From assembly GCA_963920525.1 (NCBI GenBank), contig OY986438.1, forward strand, positions 78,173,560-78,237,559: 64,000 nt of DNA. The letters are read 5' to 3'. Shown here in pieces: positions 55,845 through 64,000 of this stretch. How positions within the stretch are numbered: the stretch's first letter is position 1; each line of letters begins with the position of its first letter. The stretch comes from Dichetophora obliterata. Lineage: Eukaryota; Arthropoda; Insecta; Diptera; Sciomyzidae. The notes under the pieces are model-generated. The model was not told where the DNA came from. It did not search any database and saw only the letters and a list, made by a program, of their open reading frames with translations. The translations under genes and the position numbers were made by a program.

Positions 55845-56003
55845 AGGGCAGTTCACGATCTTGTTGCATCGTTGCAAATGCAAAATAAACAGCTTTTACA
55901 AAAACAAAAAGCATTGAAAAGCTTTTGCAACATATGCTTTTAGTTTTTGTAAAAGCTGTTTATTTTGCATTTGCAACGATGCAACAAGATCGTGAACTGC
56001 CCT
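55845..56003. mobile_element. 159-bp almost perfect palindrome (hairpin MITE)
   Basis: Arms of about 60 bp from AGGGCAGTTCACGATCTTG inward match their inverse up to CTGCCCT at 56003 with hardly any mismatch. The loop is about 35 bp. TA-rich flanks (CATA left, ATAG right). Confidence 0.9.
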
Positions 56004-57395
56004 ATAGACTTTTCTGAAGCTGCTACAACTTTTGCATAGCCTTATAAACAAAACATTGGAGCAGTAATAAAGGAGGGGACAGTTTTGTTAAAGCAGAGTC
56101 AACAAGAGTCAAAAAAGCTGCTGTATTTTGGGAAAAAGATTATTCAAAAACTGAATCTGTGTACTGCGCCTATGCAAAATCAAATCGCTCAGCCCGAAGC
56201 GCGTAGCAAAAAGGTCCAAGCTTATATAAACCAAAACAACTGTATCAGATAAGTTTTTTTTATAAGTTCATACCTTATTTCAGTCAAATGTTTGCACCTC
56301 TAGTCCTCCAGGTGAAAGCCGAAGTTGTTTAAATGGGAAGGTAAGAAGCGTGGTGCTTAATTCCATCATGTCCAAAACAAAATTCGATACTTTAACATTC
56401 ACCATACTCAAGCGATAGAACCAATTTTTTTCAACTTTAATATTACTTTATTTGTTTCAAAAGTAAAAAACTAAACCCAAATCAAAACTTGTAACACTAA
56501 AACCGTTATTAAGAAACGCTTGTCTAGACAATACCTTATGTATTTTTAAAATGTTTTGTTAATTTGTCGATCTGGCGGTCAATCGGTAATTGAATTTTAT
56601 ACATTGTACAATAAATTAAACTTTATTTTAATTCAGATGTTTATAAAAATAACACTTATAAAACAAACTTTTATTTGGGAATTCTCAATCAAAATTTAAA
56701 GTTGTTTAAAATATTTATTTTTATATTTTATTCAAATTACATTTTAGTTCTCGCTATACCAGTTGAAATAAGTGGGTTTGATATTCATTTGTATGCTTAT
56801 GAAGTTGGAAAATGTGAACATAAATTTTAGTTACATCTAACTGATATTCTCGCAACACTTCCAACACTTAACTTAGTGGTATTGCATATAATTTTTATTT
56901 TTTCAGAAAATTTTTTACTCAATAAAAAAATAGAATAAAAACAGCACCTTCAGTAGCTTTTTATTAATATTTAGATTTAAAAAAATTGTTCTTAATTATG
57001 AAAAATATCTTGAAATTATGTTTAAAATAATTTGTTTTAAAATATTAAATTTTTGTTTTGAATTTTTTTTTAAAGAAATGTGCTTAAACTTAAATTATTT
57101 ACTTTAAAAAAATATTTAAAAACATTTTTTTGAAAACAAAACCTTTTATTTTAAATGTAATCTTAAAACCATTTTTGTTTAACTTTGACATTGTTTAAAG
57201 CTCTGTTTCCAAAACAAATTCATTAAATTTTAACTCAATTTAATTTAATTTTAACACATATTTCCCTCAGTATACTTATTAATGTTCTAAAGATGTGTTC
57301 AATGTTTGATATGAATCCATTAAATCGTTTTTTATAGTATAAACAAAAAACTATTAAAATTCTGAGAGTTTTCTATATGACCTTGTTATTTATTA
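56004..57395. other. AT-rich non-coding stretch
   Basis: No gene recognised. CTGTGTACTGCGCCTATGC at about 56156 is roughly inverse to GCATAAGCGTACTGCACAG at about 55804, so the palindrome at 55845-56003 may sit inside a larger worn inverted repeat. Confidence 0.35.
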
Positions 57396-58166
57396 TGTTG
57401 ATTTTCTATGATTTAAATAAAAATTCTTAATTTTTGATAGTTTAAATCATTGTTGATTTTAAATACAAATTTTAGTTGTTTGATAGCTTAAAATCGTTTA
57501 TTGAGCTTTAGGTCAAGTTAGAACAATTAATTGCTCTAACGAATTTTTTCCAAAGAAACAACAACAACAATATTTTCAATATGAAAATCACTAGTTTATG
57601 CTTATGTTATTATTATGGAGTCCAACAATCTGTTGGAATTCGGTATAAAGTATGTTTACTGAAGTTGTTTTCATATTTGCTGAAAAATCTTCAGGCTGTT
57701 TCAGTGTTTTTTTGCTCTGGCTCTAAAATTTGATTATACAATAATTGAAAGTTTTCTTTATTACCTGTGGCGAATTCCAACTGATTGTTGGGCTCCATAA
57801 TAACATAAGCATAAACTAAAATATAGCAAAAAGAACAACAACAGGAAATATGAAACGGAGAAAAACTAAGAAATTGACACTGAAATCTCATCGCCTCTGT
57901 GGTTTAGTGCGATAAAAAGATTTCGGATGAAGCCTATAGCAGGGCCGAAATTGCAATAAAATCAGCTAGTGATGTTTTCCTTTTCACATTGAAAATGTTG
58001 TTGTTTCTTTGGAAAAATTTCAATAGAGCAGTTAATTGTTCTAACCTAACCTAAAGCTCAATAAACGATTTTAAACTATCAAACAGCTAGAATTTGTATT
58101 TAAAATCAAGAATGATTTAAACTATCAAACATTTAGAATTTGTATTTAAATCATAGAAAATCAACA
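57396..58166. mobile_element. Element with about 200-bp inverted arms
   Basis: The arms 57396-57595 and about 57965-58166 match in inverse: TGTTGATTTTCTATGATTT / AAATCATAGAAAATCAACA outermost and TCCAAAGAAACAACAACAAC / GTTGTTGTTTCTTTGGA inside. Centre of about 370 bp with a 66-codon minus-strand frame (57691-57891), no known motif. Target duplication not clear. Confidence 0.8.
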
Positions 58167-58792
58167 AAAATCTAAGACCCTTTTTCTACATCCAACACTC
58201 TTAGAACTCTACTACCACTAAATTAAATTTTCAAGTGACAACACTTGTGTATATTCCAAAAATCTATTTTGAGTCTCTGTTTATTCAAAGAGATTTATAT
58301 ATTCTTTGGAAATTTCTGAGTAGAAAACAATTTTCTTTGTGCTATAAAATTTAGTCTACTTCGGTCTTATATCGTCCAATGTTCGAACGCTTAAGCAACT
58401 CGAAAAAAAGCTCATCTATTGAGTATTAAAATAATTTAATTTCGTAACTAAACACCTAAAAATAATATTTGGTGTACAAAGAAAATATACAGCTATAAAC
58501 AAGTTAATTGTGCATAAAATACATAGACAACAATAAGAGTACATATTTGTATTTATTTAAAATAGAAAGACTTTTTTATTGCACTTCTATATTGATGATT
58601 CTTAAAATATCTCCATGCTTGAAAATACTCAATCGCCAAAAATAGAACAAATCTTGCATTTAAACTTTTTTGTGTTTAGATATTTAGTTGTGGGTATTCA
58701 AAACATTGATTCATAAAATCAGCATATTTTTTTAGTTCAGTCAAAATTTTGTTTGGGAAACGGCCCAGCAGCTTGCAAACAAGTTAACAAAA
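58167..58792. other. AT-rich non-coding stretch
   Basis: No gene recognised. Confidence 0.3.
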
Positions 58793-58939
58793 GGACTGTT
58801 CCCGTATTCGATTCAAATAACTTATAGTTGTTTGAAAGCGTTTTTTTACACATTTTTGAAGCTCGAGAGGGAAGCATAACAAGTAGAATGTCAGTTTCTT
58901 TTCTGTTACAATTACTTGAAGCTAGTACGGAAAGAGTGC
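58793..58939. mobile_element. MITE, family 1, copy 3 (147 bp)
   Basis: Left GGACTGTTCCCGTATTCG and right, inverted, GCACTCTTTCCGTACTAG. A TA follows on the right (58940-58941) but not on the left. Arms continue TTCAAATAACTT / inverse of TTCAAGTAATTG. Confidence 0.6.
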
Positions 58940-58994
58940 TATATTGAGAATCATGTTTTTGTTTAGCAGGCATTTGTTATTTTTATTAATAGTA

Positions 58995-59195
58995 TAACTA
59001 GAAAAGGTAGTGTTAGGGCGGAGAGCCGGTGACCGAAACTGTCAAAAAGAAGTTGACAGCTCAAACAAAATCTGCAACCGTTGAGAATGCGATAAGAAAG
59101 CAAAGGTAGGCCAGAACAGCAAAATGGTTGATTTTGACAGCTATGGTCACTTAGAAAGAGAGCAATTTCAGCCCTAACACTACCTTGTCTAGTTT
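58995..59195. mobile_element. 201-bp MITE, TA-flanked (AACTAGA...GGTAGTGTTAGGGC ends)
   Basis: TA at 58993-58994 and 59196-59197. Terminal repeats TAACTAGAAAAGGTAGTG and, inverted, AAACTAGACAAGGTAGTG continue TTAGGGC: 24 bp with two mismatches. Confidence 0.85.
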
Positions 59196-59310
59196 TACCA
59201 TTTGTTAAGTCGAAAATGTCAAACAAATTAGTGCAGTGATGCATTGTTTCGGGAGTGAGTTCTTGAAAGTACAAAATTATTTTTGTGTTGGATAGCATAG
59301 CACTAAATTA

Positions 59311-59587
59311 AGTATGTTTCCGTAACTTCAATTAAAGTTCAATCTGTGAGAGTAATGTAATTATCTGTCAAAATATGAGAATTTGCAAAAAAGTACGGAA
59401 ACGACTTCAAGCAAATTTCGAGCACAACAGTAGCTATTGACAACTGATTGACAATAAGTTGAAGTAATTGGAAGAAGAAGATTCGTGCTCGAAGAAATTT
59501 TTCAAGTAAAGTTCAAGCTAGATTTGGGTAATTGTAATAGAATAGAGAAAGAATTCAAGTTACTCGAATCGAGTACGGAAAGAGACC
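59311..59587. mobile_element. MITE, family 1, copy 2 (277 bp)
   Basis: TA-flanked (59309-59310, 59588-59589). Ends AGTATGTTTCCGTAAC and, inverted, GGTCTCTTTCCGTACTCG. The inner phrase AAAAGTACGGAAACGACTTC / GCAAATTTCGAGCACAA also occurs in copy 1 (about 43857-43890). Confidence 0.8.
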
Positions 59588-60013
59588 TATGACTTTTTTG
59601 TAAACTCAATAAATTAGCTTTCATGTTTACTACTATGTCATATCATTTATGAAACAAAAAGTTGCCAATTTACAATTTTTGTCAACATAAAATTGTCGCT
59701 GACAACTGTCGACATGTTAATTTTATTAAATTCGGGGGTCACTGCAGTTTTTGACAATAACAAATGACAAATATTCTCCATCCGATTGTCGAAATTGCAT
59801 CATCAAAGTATAAATTGGAATATACATTTTCTTTAATATTCAATAAAAAGACATTACACATGTGTTCTTGCTGTGGAATAACAGTTTTATTGTGTTGAAC
59901 TGTGTGTAATTATATAAAGTGTTTCACGGCAACCAATTTAACAATTGAAAATAAGATCATTTCAATTTCAATGCTTTATTTTACTTAGCCCTTATTTTTT
60001 GTGTTTTATCCAG
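59588..60013 (+). other. Probable intron or 5' flank of the channel gene
   Basis: Ends with a pyrimidine-rich stretch and TTTTATCCAG (AG at 60012-60013), a plausible splice acceptor for the exon that follows. Confidence 0.45.
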
Positions 60014-60245
60014 TATCCTTTTAAAACAAACCAACGCTGGAATGGCAACTAGGCGTGCGCAGTCCTTGCCACCTCATATTATGAATGAGAAACAATCGCG
60101 AGGTAGATGTATAGCTGCTATTTGCGTTTCTTGGAAAGTGATTACTTGCGTTGTGTCTCATGTCACTCTTGTTTTATTGGTGGTTTCTTATTGCGTTGGA
60201 GGAGCATTTATGTTTAAGCATTTGGAGAAGCCACATGAGCTCGAG
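60014..60245 (+). CDS. First coding exon of a probable two-pore-domain (K2P) potassium channel
   Basis: ATG at 60042, 68 codons, then the donor GAG-GTAAGA at 60246, phase 0. Residues 1-33 are cytosolic and basic. Residues about 34-58 (ITCVVSHVTLVLLVVSYCV, then GGAFMF) form a membrane segment, followed by KHLEKPHELE. The style SHVxLVxLVVxYCVxGAFxFxxLExPHE is that of the first membrane helix of insect K2P channels (the sandman group in flies), which make background K+ currents in the plasma membrane. The frame runs on for 42 codons past the donor, with a poly-Leu end that is not channel-like, which supports splicing. No pore (GYG) exon lies before 64000. Identity is inferred from one helix only. 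Confidence 0.7.
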
Positions 60246-60515
60246 GTAAGATATAATAATACCACTATGAATACTAGACATCCCAATGGACAAAATCAGG
60301 ACTTCGAAGCGCTGCTAGCAGGCCTTCATATTTATTTTGTACTACTGCTACTACTACTACTACCCTGCTACTAGCACTCATATCCCAGCCCATAATTTTT
60401 TTTGTATGATACGATAAAATTTTCTAGGCCTTCCTCTCTCGCGAATCTAAATAAGCCTGTTGGAAGCGGTTTTTGAAGAAAGCAAGTTAAAAAATGGCAT
60501 AAACATCAACACTTA

Positions 60516-61114
60516 TGGTCCAACTATGTTCGCGTAATGCAACGCAAGGTGGCCATAGCAAATGGCGGATTGCACATAGATAATTTCGTGTTGATTATGC
60601 AGACGTACATCTACTTGAAAAACGTTAACTCAGCTGCTTTTGCTTACAACGGCTTTTGTTTTTAATTGGCGGAAAATTATATTTATTAGCAAATTTACTA
60701 CACTAAAAACAAAAGACAGAACAAAAAAGAATTGTGGGTTAAAAGACAAAATTTATCAGCAAATTTAACGCACGTAAACTGTTGCTATGAAAATGCAGCT
60801 ATCACCAGTGTTGTCACTTAAAAATTTTAATAGTGTAGAATCCAAAAAAGTGGTAGATCTACCACGACTGTGATAGAGTTACAACACTGCCTGTCAAAAG
60901 ACCGTAGAGCGACGTAAGTTCAAAATGAAATTCTGCTTTTTGTTTGTTATACGTTTATCTTATCGTTGTGAGATAAGATTCTATTTTTATCTATATTTTT
61001 CTAAGCTTCGTTGCGTGGTGCATAACCAGATACACTCAAAGCCCATACAACAGAAATGCACGTGACATTTGCTACGGCCACCTTGCGTTGCGTTACGCAA
61101 ACATAACTGGACTA
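60516..61114. mobile_element. 599-bp MITE with TTA duplication (PIF/Harbinger-like)
   Basis: TTA at 60513-60515 and 61115-61117. Ends TGGTCCAACTATGTTCGCG and, inverted, TAGTCCAGTTATGTTTGCG continue to AACGCAAGGTGGCC and GCAAATG: about 49 bp at roughly 85% match. The 3-bp TTA fits Harbinger-type insertion; no transposase. Confidence 0.8.
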
Positions 61115-61175
61115 TTAAAATCCAATTTGGCTCTGACCTAAACCCACGTCCTCTCGTGGGTTGGTTCGACATCTT

Positions 61176-61398
61176 CAGCCCAATTCTGAATGATTTTTCC
61201 CGGGGAATCGGAAAAAGGAGTTTTCATTTTTAAGATAAATTTCAAAAATATTTTGGAAGTTTTTAATGCCAATTTGTTCATCAACCGTCCGTCATTCATA
61301 AGTGTAACCGAAAAAAAATGTGATATCTTTATATGCTATCTTAAAAATGAAAACTCCCTTTTCCAATTCCCTGGGAAAAGTCATTCAGAATTGGGCTG
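61176..61398. mobile_element. 223-bp MITE (CAGCCCAATTCTGAATGA ends)
   Basis: Nearly perfect inverted arms of about 60 bp, down to GAGTTTTCATTTTTAAGATA / its inverse. CTT flanks both ends (61173-61175, 61399-61401) and is the only visible duplication. Confidence 0.85.
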
Positions 61399-61431
61399 CT
61401 TATCCGCCTGTCTATCGCAGTTGTTAACAAA

Positions 61432-62274
61432 GGGCTCATTCAGCACAGACAACTGTTGTGAACTGTGGTGGTAGCGCTACTCTATTGAGCGGTTTTTTCT
61501 CTGAATGCGTTGCTACTCTAAACGTCAGAAATTAGATTTAATTTAATTACATTTAACTTTTTATGTAAATAACTCAAATGCATAGGTTTCTCAAATAAAT
61601 TTGCTGCGTTCTTTCTGTGTTTATTAAGCCTGAAGTACAATAAAGCTATAGTGCGATGGAATTGTATAACGAAATCTCGCACGCATTGCACTCGCATATT
61701 ATATACAATGAGAAAAGCCAGTTTTGAAGGCAACAGAGTTGTGTCTGTTAAAAATAAAATTTTGCTAATAGTAAACAATAAATTAATATATAATGAATTT
61801 CGAAGAAGTGCCTAAAATATGAAGAAGTCCGAGCTTAGCCGGATATTTAGCTCGAAATGAACTAAGAAAGCGTCGAAATATTATTTTTTTAAAATAACTT
61901 TCATGACATCTGGTAATCCCATGCGTCAATTTTCACATTTTTGAAAATGCCTCGCACCTCACAAGCGCATAGCAAAGCATTGTAGATTGCTACATTAAAA
62001 CTCTGCTTATGGAAATTCGCTGACAGCTCGTGCAAGATTCTTATGTTGTCTCGCAACGCACTCTCGCTCTATTGTACTTCAGGCTTTAATTTAACAGCGT
62101 CAGTAGCAGCATCTGACAGTTAACTCAACAGTTGTGTTCATGTAGAATACAATTTTTTTTGCTCGATTAAATGGCGTCCGCACTTGATCAGTTATAGTGA
62201 GCGCTGCCAAAATTGTACCATTCAGCGAATTTTTACACAACAGTTGCCAGTTGTTGTCTGCGCTGAACGTGCCC
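61432..62274. mobile_element. Inverted-repeat element with GGGC(T/A)C(A/G)TTCAGC ends
   Basis: Left GGGCTCATTCAGCACAGACA and right, inverted, GGGCACGTTCAGCGCAGACA, then ACTGTTGTG in both. Flanking duplication not evident. Contains a TTAA-flanked element. Confidence 0.65.
61628..62085. mobile_element. 458-bp TTAA-flanked MITE nested in the previous element
   Basis: TTAA at 61624-61627 and 62086-62089. Ends GCCTGAAGTACAATA and inverse. Arms continue worn (AGC...AGTGCG / GCGAGAGTGCG). TTAA duplication is typical of piggyBac and Kolobok groups. Confidence 0.6.
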
Positions 62275-63713
62275 AAAATTTCGCTTACTTTGCGTCATTA
62301 CAAATGCAAGCAAGCATTCGGGGATGTGCCACAGTGAATCATGTTGAACATGCTAGGTGGCCAAAAAGTAATACAATAGTGATACAATTTTTCTTTGTTA
62401 CAATATAAATCACTTACATTGGTTTATTCTAAAGGCGATCGGTCATAGAGAAGATTTGTACCAAACCACAGTTGGGTTTTTATAACAAACAAATTAATAT
62501 AATGACCAATAACATTAAAGATTCTAAACTTTTCGACAGACAACGGATTAAGACAACGGATAGAAACAAGAAACGTTATTTGAGTTAGTCTTAAATTATC
62601 ATATATCTTTACTTTTCGTCCACTGTTTCTTTCTCTCTTTCTCATCTCATTTGGCCAAACGATGTTATCGGCTTGGGTCTAGACAATCTTTTGACAGTTG
62701 AGGTCAATTGATAGCTTCGTGACAAAATTCATAACAATTATTTTACTACATAAAAATTTTACTGTGGTTACCGTGCCCCTATTTGATACGGTTATTTTTA
62801 TTTGTAACACTAATAAAACTAATGGCGTTTTCTTTTCTCGCGATAAAATGCGTTTTTCTTTGTATGTCCGAGCTGAGCAACAACTGTCAAAAACAGATCT
62901 GCGTTCATTTTTTACCTCTGACTTAGCTGTGTTCAATATATGCGTTTCTTTTCATATTTGATGCATGTCTGAGTGTTGGTCAGATGCCGTCAACGAGCTC
63001 CGAAACTTTTAACTGAGCACTAAGCAGTCGGCTGCCAAAAGACAAACAATTTTTAAAATAAAAATTTAAAATGATAACATACTATTTTTTTTAGAAGCAA
63101 GAAATAGCGGGCACCAGTTCAGAAGGTAGTATTTTTAATAAAATTTAGTTAATTATCTAATTAATTAAATATTGTAGCATTCAAGTAGACAAAAGATGCA
63201 GCAATGTTTCATTACCAAATCAGACCAATTTTTGTTTGATCTTTATCTCGTTCCTGTAAAAAAATCGGCAAGTTACCGATTTGTGTGAAGTCACGAGTTA
63301 TCGATCCCTAGTTACCGATTTCGTGACAACTAATGTTTCTGTACGTTTAAATCGGTGAAAACTCGGACCGTGATGAAAAAGAACACAAATCGAGAAGAAA
63401 AGTTGCGAAATTGAGTCAAATAACAAGCAGCTGTTTACTCGAATGTATTATTTTAGTATTATAATACTGTTTTGCTAAAATTTTTAACTTTTATGTAAGT
63501 AGCAGAGATCTGCAACAAGTAAATTGAAAATCAAGCTACTTGAAAAAATATCAAGCTGTGATGTGATTCTATTTTGTTTCTACCCCATATGAGTTGGTGG
63601 AAAAAGTCAAGTTTTCTACTTTTTAGCTCTGGTTTCGACTGACGATCGTTTGTTTCGTTGTTCGTTTCATTTATTATGCGGAGTTCGTGTAACTTTTTTT
63701 CTGTTGTTGTTGC

Positions 63714-64000
63714 CATAATATTAGGTGGCTACCCTATTTCAAAATTTTCTAATTTGGAAATTCTGACAACGGATTCGGATTTGAATTTTAAAATTTTGAC
63801 TTTATATTCGAAATCAGCGACCCCTGATAAATGATGTTTAAAACTCTTAAAAATACATTTTATTAGGTGGCAAACCTATTATTTCAAAATTTTATAATTT
63901 GGAAATTCTGACAACGGATTCGAATTCAGCGACCCATTTTTGATATACCATTTTTTTGCCAGCCCCGAATTCATAAAACTACAAAAAATTAAGGTAGCAA
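63714..64000. repeat. Foldback core repeats, second locus, runs off the window
   Basis: TTAGGTGGCTACC, GGAAATTCTGACAACGGATT, TTGACTTTATATTCGAAATC and AAAATACATTTTATTAGGTG match the 242-bp units at 40500-41280. Probably another copy of the foldback element or a remnant of it. Confidence 0.8.

Larger units (their letters stand above)
60246..64000 (+). other. First intron of the channel gene (incomplete), MITE-rich
   Basis: No later exon with a K+ pore signature was seen to the end of the window. It contains the elements at 60516-61114, 61176-61398, 61432-62274, 61628-62085 and the repeats from 63714. 62275-63713 shows nothing recognisable. Confidence 0.5.

Noticed and set aside
57895..57955. 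tRNA-like head of a SINE (GTGGTTTAGTGCG)
   Set aside because: Resembles an A box weakly, but no B box (GGTTCGANNC) follows at the right distance.
60246..60374. Continuation of the channel ORF to 110 residues
   Set aside because: It crosses a good splice donor and ends in a poly-Leu stretch unlike K2P channels.

Overview
The window looks like transposon-rich, AT-rich DNA of a higher fly (cyclorrhaphan Diptera). Its two primer-binding sites match the 3' ends of the tRNA-Lys and tRNA-Arg that I know from Drosophila. Its transposons are fly-type: LOA and CR1 LINEs, 412/mdg1-like and Ulysses/Osvaldo-like Gypsy elements, DD41D ('rosa'-type) mariners and hAT elements. The species cannot be fixed from the sequence. 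Apart from one host exon, everything I recognise is mobile or repetitive.

Region 1 (1-29000) is a stack of insertions. A CR1-like LINE on the minus strand (about 25165-28830) abuts a LOA-clade LINE on the minus strand (20204 to about 25165). The LOA RNase H end is cut by the long LTR of a Ulysses/Osvaldo-like Gypsy element on the plus strand. That element has LTRs over 2.2 kb, a tRNA-Lys site and a RING-H2 finger fused to Gag. Inside it sits a younger 412/mdg1-like Gypsy element (8702-17057, tRNA-Arg site, 725-bp LTRs). Its 5' LTR was then hit by an 851-bp TA-flanked DNA element (9131-9981). Both Gypsy elements carry nonsense and frameshift breaks, and the inner integrase has lost a catalytic aspartate. 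The inner element keeps a textbook -1 frameshift signal between gag and pol.

Region 2 (29000-43000) is DNA-transposon territory. Two DD41D mariners face each other across 103-bp tandem repeats built from their own termini. The plus-strand copy encodes an apparently intact 370-aa transposase. A second DD41D lineage left a deletion derivative at 37556-38475. A decayed hAT with 8-bp target duplications lies at 33001-34076. A foldback element with 9-bp duplications lies at 40165-41585. A hAT that keeps only its dimerisation end lies at 41747-42692, with a relative at 54303-55290.

Region 3 (43000-64000) holds short inverted-repeat elements (MITEs), large hairpins and tandem repeats. One short exon at 60014-60245 carries the N-terminus and first membrane segment of a probable two-pore potassium channel and ends in a good splice donor. 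No further exon of it is visible before 64000, so its first intron is at least 3.7 kb and contains several MITEs.

Nothing bacterial, no CRISPR array and no rRNA or tRNA gene was seen.
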